53,139 nt of DNA, from assembly GCA_021787435.1 (NCBI GenBank), contig JAJYLY010000015.1, forward strand, positions 1 to 53,139, written 5' to 3'. Shown piece by piece: positions 44,964 to 52,596 of this stretch; the stretch's first letter is position 1, and the number at the start of each line of letters is the position of its first letter. The notes beneath the pieces are model-generated. The model was not told the DNA's origin. It saw only the letters and a list, made by a program, of their open reading frames with translations, and made no database searches. This stretch comes from Pseudomonadota bacterium (lineage in GTDB: Bacteria; Pseudomonadota; Gammaproteobacteria; Burkholderiales; Gallionellaceae). The position numbers and the translations under genes are program-made.

Positions 44964-46451
44964 ATGAGTAAGCTTCTGAGTCTGACGCGGGCAGCAAGAT
45001 TGGTTGGTGTCAACCGTGTTGTGCTGCAGAAAAAGATACAAATCGGCGAGTTGGATGCCTACGACGGAATGGTGAGTGTTGACGGCCTGCTGGCCTGTTA
45101 CCCGGATGCTGAGCTTGAGGATACCGTCGAGATAGAGCGGTTATCGCGCATCAAGGAACATGCTTTTGGCAAGCGCATATTTGAGCGTGTGCTGCCCGAT
45201 GCGGAAGTGTTGGCGGCCCGTGTAACGGAGCTTAGCAAGACGTTGGATCGCAGTCAGTCCCAGCTTAAGAATTTGAATGGCTTTCTGGGTAAACTGTTGC
45301 ACAGGCTGGATGAGACTGAGTGCGATGCAAAGTCTCGACAGATGATGAATGATCTCAAGTTATGGATAAGGCATGAAGCAGAATCAGCGATGGAGCCGGG
45401 TTTGAGCAATCTCCTGGCTATCAAGGACAACATGCTGCGCGTGATGGCAGCGCATGTGACCGTGCTGCCCAGTGGCCATGATTTTTTGCTCGAAGGCCAA
45501 GACACGCTGCTTGAGGCGGCCATTGGGGCCGGCATCCCGCTCAATTATGGATGCAGCGGCGGCAATTGCGGCCTGTGCAAGGCCCGTGTGATTACTGGGC
45601 AGGTCAAGAAGACGCGCCACCATGATTATGTGCTCTCGGACGCGGAGAAAAGCCAGGGGTGCATCCTGCTTTGCAGCAATACAGCGGTAAGCGATGTGAC
45701 CATAGAAGCTGCCGTTGCCGGAAGCGTGCAAGACATCCCTTATCAGCAAATCACGGCAGTTGTAAAATCCATGGAATTGTTGACGCCGGACATGTTGTTG
45801 CTTCATCTGCAAACACCGCGCACCCAGCGGTTGCGTTTCCTTGCAGGGCAAAGCGTGACCATGAGGGTCGGGCAGGCTTTCAGTGCAGAGTTGCCCATTG
45901 CCAGTTGCCCTTGCGATGACCGCAACGTGCTGTTTCATGTGCGCCGCCAGAATGGCCATCTGTTTTCAGATTATGTTTTTGATCGGTTAAAATCGCGTGA
46001 ATCGGTCGAGATAGAGGGGCCGCAGGGAGAATTCATACTGCATGAAAAATCGCCCCGTGCACTTTATTTCTTTGCCTTCGATGGCGGTTTTGCGCCGATC
46101 AAGAGCGTAATCGAGCATGCGATGTCGCTTAACGCCGAGTCCATACATCTGCACTGGATTGCCTCAACTCAGGAGGATATCTACATGCCCAATGTAGTGC
46201 GGGCGTGGGCAGATGCGCTGGATAATTTTCATTATGCGGAGCATATCGCCGGTTTTGATTTGCGTGCGATGACGGTTAGGCGGCAAGAAAACCTAGTGAG
46301 GCAATTGGATATCATTGCGGGGGAGGAGGCCGGATTGATGGAAGGCGATGTCTACCTTGCCGGGCCGGAAGCTGCAAGGGTGATTGCCGAACAGTTTTTT
46401 TTGAGGCTGGGTTTACCAAAGACGCGTGTTGCGAGTAGTTTAATCACTTAA
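44964..46451 (+). CDS. HTH-like domain fused to 2Fe-2S ferredoxin and FNR-type reductase
   Basis: The 495-residue protein has three parts. Residues about 1-60 (LTRAARLVGVNRVVLQKKIQIGEL) look like a MerR/excisionase-type helix-turn-helix, followed by a helical linker to about 155. Residues about 160-255 are a plant-type 2Fe-2S ferredoxin with Cys197, Cys202, Cys205 and Cys237. The rest (about 258-495) resembles FAD/NAD(P)-binding ferredoxin reductases, with a diverged flavin motif and an NAD-like ending (VYLAGPEAARVIAEQF). It could pass electrons from NAD(P)H to its own 2Fe-2S cluster. The gene lies behind dsrN-cysG, so a role in sulfur redox or redox sensing is likely but unproven. Confidence 0.82.
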   Translation: MSKLLSLTRAARLVGVNRVVLQKKIQIGELDAYDGMVSVDGLLACYPDAELEDTVEIERLSRIKEHAFGKRIFERVLPDAEVLAARVTELSKTLDRSQSQLKNLNGFLGKLLHRLDETECDAKSRQMMNDLKLWIRHEAESAMEPGLSNLLAIKDNMLRVMAAHVTVLPSGHDFLLEGQDTLLEAAIGAGIPLNYGCSGGNCGLCKARVITGQVKKTRHHDYVLSDAEKSQGCILLCSNTAVSDVTIEAAVAGSVQDIPYQQITAVVKSMELLTPDMLLLHLQTPRTQRLRFLAGQSVTMRVGQAFSAELPIASCPCDDRNVLFHVRRQNGHLFSDYVFDRLKSRESVEIEGPQGEFILHEKSPRALYFFAFDGGFAPIKSVIEHAMSLNAESIHLHWIASTQEDIYMPNVVRAWADALDNFHYAEHIAGFDLRAMTVRRQENLVRQLDIIAGEEAGLMEGDVYLAGPEAARVIAEQFFLRLGLPKTRVASSLIT

Positions 46452-46462
46452 AGGAGAAATAG

Positions 46463-46705
46463 ATGGATAAGCCTGTGTGTGCCCAACGTGCGCCTTATGC
46501 GTTGGAGTTGGAAGCCGGTGATTACTGGTGGTGTTCTTGCGGAAAGTCAAAATCTCAGCCATTCTGTGACGGGTCTCACAAAGGCAGTCAGTTCGTGCCG
46601 GAAAAATTCACGCTGGCGGAAAAAGCCAAGGTGTGGCTGTGCGGCTGCAAGGCAACAGCGAAAAAACCGTTTTGTGATGGGTCGCATAACAAGATCAAGG
46701 ATTAG
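46463..46705 (+). CDS. Double CDGSH iron-sulfur protein
   Basis: The 80-residue protein has two CDGSH motifs: CSCGKSKSQPFCDGSH and CGCKATAKKPFCDGSH. Each binds a 2Fe-2S cluster through three cysteines and one histidine. Such mitoNEET-like bacterial proteins take part in cluster or electron transfer, with no defined partner here. It starts 11 bases after the ferredoxin-reductase fusion with a strong RBS (AAGGAG), so the two are cotranscribed and may interact. Confidence 0.9.
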   Translation: MDKPVCAQRAPYALELEAGDYWWCSCGKSKSQPFCDGSHKGSQFVPEKFTLAEKAKVWLCGCKATAKKPFCDGSHNKIKD

Positions 46706-46827
46706 TCTGATATCCATCATAGATTTATTTTTTGGTTTGTCGTGCAGTTCAGTACTGAGGGGGCAATGCAGAAGTGGGTATTGGGTTGTAGAAAACTTGA
46801 AATTCAACCATACGTAAGGGGGAGATA

Positions 46828-47724
46828 ATGAGTATTAAAAATTTGTTGGTATCTGCATGTCTGATGTTGGTTGCAGTGGGTGCACAGGCTGGGGACGATT
46901 TGCTCAAACCTTTTGTATTGGCCTCAAAAGGTCCAGGTACGGTAGCCGAAAAATCGGCCGAGGCAAAGTCTGCATTGGTTAAGGGCGGGTTCACGGTAGT
47001 CGGTGAATATTCGCCTTATGCGAATGCCGAGATCATCATCGTCACCAACAACGAGCTGAAGAAAAATGCGGCGGCGTCTGAAAACGGCGGTTATGGTGCA
47101 ATACAGCGTGTCGCAATCACCGAAGTGGGCAAAGAAATCCAGGTCAGCTACACCAATCCTGTGTACATGGCGAACATGTACCGTATGAAGGGCGACTTGA
47201 GCAATGTGGCGGCCGAGCTTTCCAAGGCATTGGGCAAGGAAGAAGATTTCGGTTCGGTCAGGGGTATGACGGCAAGGCAGGCGCGCAAATATCATTACAT
47301 GATAGGCATGGAATATTTCAATGAGCCCAACCTTCTGGCGACATATGGCAGTTATGAAGAGGCCGTGCAGTCAGTAGACAGCAAACTTTCCGCAGGCAAG
47401 GGTGGGGTATCCAAGGTTTATCGCGTCGATGTTCCGGGCAAAGAAGAAACGGTATTTGGCGTGTCGATGAAAGGGACGGGCGAGAACAAGTTCATAGACG
47501 ATCAGTTCATCATGAATGAGATCGACTTTCAGCCCATTAAGTCGACCGCGTACTTGCCTTATGAAGTGCTGGTATCTGGCAACAAGGTGTATGCGCTGTA
47601 TGCGCGTTTCCGCATCGCGATGGACTTTCCCGACCTGCGTATGATGGGCAAGAACAGCTTTATGAACATCATGAAGACGCCAGAGGCCATACGCCTAGCA
47701 TTGCAAAACGCAGTACAAAAATAG
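46828..47724 (+). CDS. Secreted protein of unknown function
   Basis: The 298-residue protein has a clear signal peptide (cleavage after AQA, about residue 21). The mature part has alternating beta strands and helices, for instance KGGFTVVGEYSPYANAEIII, which faintly recalls the DUF302 fold but without firm evidence. No cysteines or heme motifs were seen, and there are no membrane helices beyond the signal. A good RBS (AAGGGGGAG region) precedes the ATG. A 122-base gap separates it from the CDGSH gene, so it may have its own promoter. Function unknown, location probably periplasmic. Confidence 0.78.
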   Translation: MSIKNLLVSACLMLVAVGAQAGDDLLKPFVLASKGPGTVAEKSAEAKSALVKGGFTVVGEYSPYANAEIIIVTNNELKKNAAASENGGYGAIQRVAITEVGKEIQVSYTNPVYMANMYRMKGDLSNVAAELSKALGKEEDFGSVRGMTARQARKYHYMIGMEYFNEPNLLATYGSYEEAVQSVDSKLSAGKGGVSKVYRVDVPGKEETVFGVSMKGTGENKFIDDQFIMNEIDFQPIKSTAYLPYEVLVSGNKVYALYARFRIAMDFPDLRMMGKNSFMNIMKTPEAIRLALQNAVQK

Positions 47725-47746
47725 TCTAACAGGTCAGAAAGGAATT

Positions 47747-48322
47747 ATGATGCGCGAACAATTGGTTGAATTCGTCAAGGCGGGTGATGTCGCTGAAGTC
47801 TTGCGGCTGTTGCAGGCTGGAGCGGATGTGAATGCTCGCGACGAAGAGGGCGCTACGCTGTTGATGCTGGCGGCGCATTCGGGCAATCTTGAGATGGTGA
47901 AATCGCTCATCGAGGCCGGTACCGATGTGAATGCCAAAGACGAGCATGGCTGGTCTGCGATCAGCCGCGCCGTATATAACGCGGAGCAGAAGCGCGGATT
48001 TGCCGAGGTAGTTCAAGTGCTGATTGATTCCGGGGCGGACATCGAAGCTGCGATCAGCTATGGTGTGCGCCCCCTGATGCTGGCGGCAGGTTATGGCGAG
48101 ACTGCGGTCGTCGAGACATTGCTTAAGGCCGGCGCCGATGTGCTTGCAAAGAATGAAGGCGGTTATACTGCGCTGATGATGGTCAAGCAGAAGCATTATG
48201 TGGATGTGGTGAATCTGTTGCATGAGGCTGAGCAGATTTCCGGGCTGGGCGAGGGTAGCTGCAGCAGCAAAAATGCTCCTAATTCCAATGTCATCACTTT
48301 TCTGAAACGACCAGGCGCGTAG
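47747..48322 (+). CDS. Ankyrin-repeat protein
   Basis: The 191-residue protein contains about four ankyrin repeats (VLRLLQAGADVNARDEEGAT, LIEAGTDVNAKDEHG, LIDSGADIEAAISYG, LLKAGADVLAKNEGGYT), spaced about 33-37 residues. The start is unusual in having a spare ATG beside the RBS AAAGGA. It lacks a signal peptide and so is cytoplasmic. Ankyrin repeats mediate protein binding. It follows the secreted protein after 22 bases, and may be cotranscribed with it and with the small genes downstream. Confidence 0.9.
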   Translation: MMREQLVEFVKAGDVAEVLRLLQAGADVNARDEEGATLLMLAAHSGNLEMVKSLIEAGTDVNAKDEHGWSAISRAVYNAEQKRGFAEVVQVLIDSGADIEAAISYGVRPLMLAAGYGETAVVETLLKAGADVLAKNEGGYTALMMVKQKHYVDVVNLLHEAEQISGLGEGSCSSKNAPNSNVITFLKRPGA

Positions 48323-48350
48323 CTTAGCGCTTTACAACCAATCGACTGCC

Positions 48351-48578
48351 ATGCCCTATTTTATTTATCGCATCACAGAGCAACCTGTCAGGCTCTTGAA
48401 AAATCTGGAACAGCATGAAACCTATCGCGATGCATCCGCAAGGGTCAAGGAGTTACGCGCGGAGCAGGGTGCCGGTTCAACCGCTATCATCAAGATGATC
48501 CATGCGGAAACGGAGCTCAAGGCCGAAGACCTGCTCAATGAAGTGCGCGAAAGACCACCTGAGCTGGGCGATGATTGA
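48351..48578 (+). CDS. Small 75-residue protein of unknown function
   Basis: The product is short and charged, with FIYRITEQPVRLLKNLEQHETY then a helical region rich in Ala, Glu and Lys. No known domain is recognised. The gene starts 28 bases after the ankyrin gene, and its stop overlaps a TTG that could start the next gene. Small proteins with this kind of sequence occur beside sulfur genes in related bacteria, but this is not shown here. Confidence 0.68.
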   Translation: MPYFIYRITEQPVRLLKNLEQHETYRDASARVKELRAEQGAGSTAIIKMIHAETELKAEDLLNEVRERPPELGDD

Positions 48579-48583
48579 CTGAC

Positions 48584-49018
48584 ATGGATGAGACCGCTTT
48601 CCGTCAGCGGTTGGCCGAATTGCACGAGCGTGCCTGTCCGTTCGCTAAATCCATATTGACGCGATGTGCAGGCTGTTCGAAGTCCTTCAAACATAACATT
48701 GCCGAGCGCGAGGTTGTTGTCTGTGGCAGCGATGAGGCGCATGCACGCTGCATCGCGCTCAGAGATTTGCTGCGGCACAATTTCACTTTCGCGTTGGGCA
48801 AGCTAAATATCGAAGGGCCCTTGCCGCATGCGCAGGAAATGCGTATGCAATGCGGTGGCATGAAAGGGTTGCAGTTTCTGATTGATGAGAACGACGAAGT
48901 GAGCGATATCCACGAGCTGTTAAATAACGCGCAACAAAAATTTGGCGATCTGGCGGACTTTCCTTATTCGCAAATAATTCGCCTGGCGAACGTGAGTTAC
49001 AAGGGAAGAGCAAATTAA
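48584..49018 (+). CDS. Cysteine-containing protein of unknown function
   Basis: I use the ATG at 48584; a TTG at 48575 would overlap the previous stop and add three residues. The 144-residue protein has cysteines at about residues 18, 28, 31, 47 and 56, with the pattern ACPFAKSILTRCAGCSK that could bind an iron-sulfur cluster or zinc, and one more Cys in MRMQCGGMKG. No family was recognised. It lies in a tight run with the small protein before and a DUF971 gene after. Confidence 0.7.
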   Translation: MDETAFRQRLAELHERACPFAKSILTRCAGCSKSFKHNIAEREVVVCGSDEAHARCIALRDLLRHNFTFALGKLNIEGPLPHAQEMRMQCGGMKGLQFLIDENDEVSDIHELLNNAQQKFGDLADFPYSQIIRLANVSYKGRAN

Positions 49019-49030
49019 AAAGGATTGAAC

Positions 49031-49393
49031 ATGTCGGAACAGCCTAGCGAAATAAAACTGCATCAAAAATCCCGTTTGCTGGAAATCGCTTTTAGCGATG
49101 GCGCGTGTTTCAGGTTGCCTTACGAGTTTTTGCGCGTTTATTCTCCTTCTGCGGATGTGAGCGGACACGGACCTGGGCAGGAGGTATTGCAGGTCGGCAA
49201 GAAAAATGTTGGTGTGACGGGTGTCGTGCCTGCAGGCAGTTATGCGATGCAGATCAATTTTGATGACGGGCATGATACGGGGCTCTACAGTTGGGAATAT
49301 CTGTACAAGCTGGGAAAAAACCAGGTCCTGATGTGGCAGCATTACCTCGATCGGCTGGAGGTGGCGGGCGGCAGCAGGGAGTTGCTTCGTTGA
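49031..49393 (+). CDS. DUF971-family protein
   Basis: The 120-residue protein shows the DUF971 pattern: LLEIAFSDGACFRLPYEFLRVYSPSADV in two segments, VTGVVPAGSYAMQINFDDGHDTGLYSWEYL. I use the ATG at 49031; a TTG at 49025 is in frame. The family is also known as the N-terminal domain of gamma-butyrobetaine hydroxylase and often stands next to or is fused to Mrp/ApbC, as here, where mrp follows after 78 bases. Function is not settled, possibly linked to iron-sulfur cluster handling. Confidence 0.87.
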   Translation: MSEQPSEIKLHQKSRLLEIAFSDGACFRLPYEFLRVYSPSADVSGHGPGQEVLQVGKKNVGVTGVVPAGSYAMQINFDDGHDTGLYSWEYLYKLGKNQVLMWQHYLDRLEVAGGSRELLR

Positions 49394-49471
49394 GCAAAAA
49401 TACCCGACAAATAAAGTCGAGATAATTTATAATGCCAGTCTGAAGATTTTTATCTGAATCCGGGAGCCAGT

Positions 49472-50563
49472 ATGAGTTTGAATGAAACTGAAGTGCAAAA
49501 TGCGTTGAAGACTTTGATTGATCCGAACACAAAAAAGGATTTTGTCAGCGGAAAGTCCGTGAAGAATATCAAGGTCGCGGGCAGCGATGTATCTTTGGAT
49601 ATCCTGTTGGGTTATCCCGCCAAAAGCGTATGGAATGAAATCAAGGAGATGATTGAGGCGCATCTCAAGTCGAGCGTGCCAGGCGTGGGTAAGGTGAGCG
49701 TCAATGTGTCGAGCAAAGTCGTGCCGCATGCTGTGCAGCGCGGTGTGAAGCTGGTCGAAGGGGTGAAGAACATCATCGCGGTAGCCAGCGGTAAGGGCGG
49801 TGTGGGCAAGAGCACGACGGCTGTGAATCTGGCGCTGGCGCTGGCAGCAGAGGGTGCGCGCGTGGGTGTGCTGGATGCCGATATATACGGGCCTTCTCAA
49901 CCGACTATGCTGGGCATCTCGGGCCAGCCTGAATCGGATGACGGCAAGAGCCTGCTACCTATGATGAGCCATGGCCTGCAGGCGATGTCCATCGGCTTTC
50001 TGGTCGATGCTGACCAGCCGATGATCTGGCGCGGTCCCATGGTCACGCAAGCCCTGGATCAGTTGCTCCATCAGACCAAATGGGATAACTTGGATTACCT
50101 GGTGGTGGATCTGCCGCCTGGGACCGGGGATATTCAGTTGTCTTTGGCGCAGAATGTACCGGTGACAGGTGCTGTGATCGTTACCACGCCGCAGGACATC
50201 GCGCTCCTGGATGCGCGCAAGGGACTCAAGATGTTCGAGAAGGTCGGCATCAAGATCGTCGGCATTGTCGAGAACATGAGCACGCATATATGCAGCAATT
50301 GTGGCCATGAAGAGCATATATTCGGCGCGGGCGGAGGCGAGAAGATGTGTGCTGACTACAATACGGAATTTCTAGGCGGCTTGCCGTTGGACATCCGCAT
50401 CCGCGAGCAGGCGGACTCCGGAACACCCACCGTGGTCGCTGACCCTGATGGCAATATCGCTAGGGTCTATAAACAGATTGCGCGCCGTATTGCGGTCAAG
50501 GTTGCTGACATGGCTCAGGACCACAGTGCGGTGTTCCCCAAGATCGTCGTGCAGAGTACCTGA
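49472..50563 (+). CDS. apbC: Mrp/ApbC-family iron-sulfur cluster carrier ATPase
   Basis: The 363-residue protein has an N-terminal DUF59/MIP18-like domain (about 1-90) and a ParA-like ATPase with deviant Walker A SGKGGVGKST (106-115). The cluster-binding CSNCGHEE motif follows near residue 274. Such proteins deliver Fe-S clusters to target enzymes; here many dsr, apr and pet proteins need them. The RBS GGGAG lies ahead. A terminator-like hairpin follows the stop. The name mrp is also in use. Confidence 0.94.
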   Translation: MSLNETEVQNALKTLIDPNTKKDFVSGKSVKNIKVAGSDVSLDILLGYPAKSVWNEIKEMIEAHLKSSVPGVGKVSVNVSSKVVPHAVQRGVKLVEGVKNIIAVASGKGGVGKSTTAVNLALALAAEGARVGVLDADIYGPSQPTMLGISGQPESDDGKSLLPMMSHGLQAMSIGFLVDADQPMIWRGPMVTQALDQLLHQTKWDNLDYLVVDLPPGTGDIQLSLAQNVPVTGAVIVTTPQDIALLDARKGLKMFEKVGIKIVGIVENMSTHICSNCGHEEHIFGAGGGEKMCADYNTEFLGGLPLDIRIREQADSGTPTVVADPDGNIARVYKQIARRIAVKVADMAQDHSAVFPKIVVQST

Positions 50564-50576
50564 TTTTCATAAGGAC

Positions 50577-50612
50577 CTGCCGGTTTCAAGGGAATTGATA
50601 GCCGGCAGTTTT
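50577..50612 (+). terminator. Probable terminator after apbC
   Basis: A seven-base stem (CTGCCGG at 50577-50583 with CCGGCAG at 50602-50608) with an 18-base loop is followed by TTTT. It begins 14 bases after the apbC stop. The loop is long, so I give moderate confidence. Confidence 0.6.
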
Positions 50613-50640
50613 CGTACAGACAAAAAACCACTCCCCCGAA

Positions 50641-50664
50641 CAGGTTATAGACAGGCTCTCATCG
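50641..50664 (+). promoter_or_regulatory. GGTTATAGAC element upstream of petA
   Basis: CAGGTTATAGACAGGCTCTCATC shares GGTTATAGAC and CTCATC with the element upstream of the soe remnant (21003-21024). TATAGA may be a -10 box, which would put the petA start about 150 bases downstream. It lies after the apbC terminator, in the only place a petABC promoter could be. Similarity found by eye. Confidence 0.35.
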
Positions 50665-50811
50665 TGCTACTTGGGAGCTAGTTCCTTTTCGTGCTTTTTC
50701 TGCATTTCATAACACTCATGATGAATCCCCATAATATTTGTTGTGAAGCTTTGCTGTGTCAGCGTAAGATACTTCCCATGATCGATATGTGTTAATACAG
50801 GAGGAGTCAAG

Positions 50812-51321
50812 ATGGAAGATGGCGTAAAAGGCGAAGGAAACCGTCGTAATTTTTTGATCAAGTTGACTTCAGTGGTGGGGGGGGCCGGGGTTGCGGCAGC
50901 CTGTGTTCCTTTTGTCGCAAGCATGAACCCAACTTCGGATGTGCTAGCCAAGGCCGAGACCGAAGTCGATCTTTCCGGTATTCCGCTTGGCGGAGTGCAT
51001 ACGGTCGCTTGGGAGGGTAAGCCGGTATTTGTTCTGCATCGCACGCCTGAGGATATCGCGGCAGCGCAGGCTTCCAACGGTGTGATCGATCCTGAGCCGG
51101 ATGCCAAACGGGTTATCAAGCCTGAATGGTTGGTTGTGATCGGTATCTGCACTCACATGGGCTGTGTGCCCACCAAGGAAGGGCCAGGCTGGACCTGCCA
51201 TTGCCATGGCAGCCAGTATGATGACAGCGGTCGCGTGGTGCGTGGTCCGGCCCCCAAGAATCTTGCAGTGCCGCCCTATCACTTCGAGACAGAAAACAAG
51301 ATTATTATCGGCAAAGCCTAG
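50812..51321 (+). CDS. petA: Rieske iron-sulfur subunit of cytochrome bc1 complex
   Basis: The 169-residue protein has a Tat-type start ([10 protein letters not shown]) with one membrane helix (about 18-38), and the two Rieske boxes CTHMGC (113-118) and CHCHGSQYD (129-137), with ligands Cys113, His115, Cys129 and His132. The second box has His in place of the usual Pro. It is slightly short for the family. RBS AGGAGG. Electrons pass from quinol to this cluster and on to cytochrome c1. Confidence 0.94.
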   Translation: MEDGVKGEGNRRNFLIKLTSVVGGAGVAAACVPFVASMNPTSDVLAKAETEVDLSGIPLGGVHTVAWEGKPVFVLHRTPEDIAAAQASNGVIDPEPDAKRVIKPEWLVVIGICTHMGCVPTKEGPGWTCHCHGSQYDDSGRVVRGPAPKNLAVPPYHFETENKIIIGKA

Positions 51322-51330
51322 GAGAATATC

Positions 51331-52596
51331 ATGTCCGGACCCATCATCAGTTGGATAGACAAACGCTTTCCCCTGACCAGCTTCGTCAAGCATGAATTGA
51401 CGGATTATCCCACCCCGCGCAACCTCAGCTATTGGTGGAATTTCGGTTTTCTGGCCGGCATCGTGCTTGTGGTGCAGGTTGCCACCGGCATCTTTCTGGC
51501 GATGCATTACAAGGCAGACTCAACGCTTGCATTCGATTCCATCCAGCACATCATGCGCGAAGTGAATTACGGCTGGCTGCTGCGTTACATGCATGCCACC
51601 GGTGCCTCGGCGTTTTTCTTTGTGATCTTTGTGCACATGGCGCGTACCCTTTACTACGGCTCATTCCGCGCACCGCGCGAATTACTATGGTGGACAGGGC
51701 AGGGGCTGCTTCTGATGCTGATGGCAACAGCGTTCATGGGTTATCTGCTGCCGTGGGGGCAGATGTCATTCTGGGGGGCTACGGTCATCACCAATCTGTT
51801 CAAGGTTACACCCTTCATCGGGGAAAATGTCGTGATCTGGTTGCGTGGGGATTATTCGGTAGGCGACGACACGCTGACGCGTTTTTTCTCGCTGCATTAT
51901 CTGTTCCCGTTTCTGATCATTGGTGCTGTGATAATCCATCTTGTCGCGCTGCATACCGTCAAGAGCAGCAACCCGAGCGGCATTGATCTCAAGGACAAGG
52001 ACAACATTCCCTTTCACCCTTATTTCACAGCCAAGGATCTGTATGGCCTGGGCATCTTCCTGATCGTCTACAGCGTGTTTGTGTTTTTCATGCCTAATAG
52101 CCTGATCGAACCGGCCAACAATATTCCGGCCAACCCCATGGTGACGCCGAACCACATTGTTCCTGAATGGTATTTCCTGCCGTTCTACGCGATCCTGCGT
52201 TCGGTGCCCAACATGTTTGGCGGCGTGGTGGCGATGGCTTTGTCGGTGATGATGTTTGCTTTCATGCCTTTTCTCGATCGTTCGCGCATTCCCGGTGGCG
52301 CACGTTACCGTCCCATCTATCGAATTCAGTTCTATCTGTTTTTGCTGGATATGCTGGTTTTGGGATATGTCGGCTATAAGCCACCGACCAATCCGAGCAT
52401 TGTCGTCGTCGGACAAGTGGCCACCCTTTGCTATTTCGCGTCGTTCTTTATCGTGCCGTTTGTCTCAAAGATGGAGGAGCGCTGGCTGATCAAACGCGGT
52501 TTGCCTGCAGGGATCATGGAATTGATGGAGCGCGAGAAACGCGATCTGGAGAATCGTACACAAGAACATCTTCGTCGCAAGGGAGACCTGGTATGA
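51331..52596 (+). CDS. petB: Cytochrome b subunit of bc1 complex
   Basis: The 421-residue protein has eight membrane helices and the conserved heme-ligand pairs (H in RYMHATGASAFFFVIFVHM, and H in FSLHYLFPFLI and VIIHLVALH). The Qo-site PEWYFLPFYAILRS motif and GYLLPWGQMSFWGATVITN are present. Length and pattern are typical for the proteobacterial cytochrome b. It carries quinol oxidation and reduction sites, and it links DsrMKJOP-derived quinol to cytochrome c. Stop overlaps the petC start. Confidence 0.97.
   Translation: MSGPIISWIDKRFPLTSFVKHELTDYPTPRNLSYWWNFGFLAGIVLVVQVATGIFLAMHYKADSTLAFDSIQHIMREVNYGWLLRYMHATGASAFFFVIFVHMARTLYYGSFRAPRELLWWTGQGLLLMLMATAFMGYLLPWGQMSFWGATVITNLFKVTPFIGENVVIWLRGDYSVGDDTLTRFFSLHYLFPFLIIGAVIIHLVALHTVKSSNPSGIDLKDKDNIPFHPYFTAKDLYGLGIFLIVYSVFVFFMPNSLIEPANNIPANPMVTPNHIVPEWYFLPFYAILRSVPNMFGGVVAMALSVMMFAFMPFLDRSRIPGGARYRPIYRIQFYLFLLDMLVLGYVGYKPPTNPSIVVVGQVATLCYFASFFIVPFVSKMEERWLIKRGLPAGIMELMEREKRDLENRTQEHLRRKGDLV

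Noticed and set aside
28211..49393. TauD-like enzyme and DUF971 protein as two halves of a gamma-butyrobetaine hydroxylase
   Set aside because: They lie on different strands about 20 kb apart, and DUF971 beside Mrp is common without such a link.
50590..50604. GGAATTGATAGCCGG as another copy of the dsrA upstream element
   Set aside because: It lies mostly in the loop of the apbC terminator hairpin, and lacks the GGGTTATA half, so the AATTGATAGCC match is likely chance.
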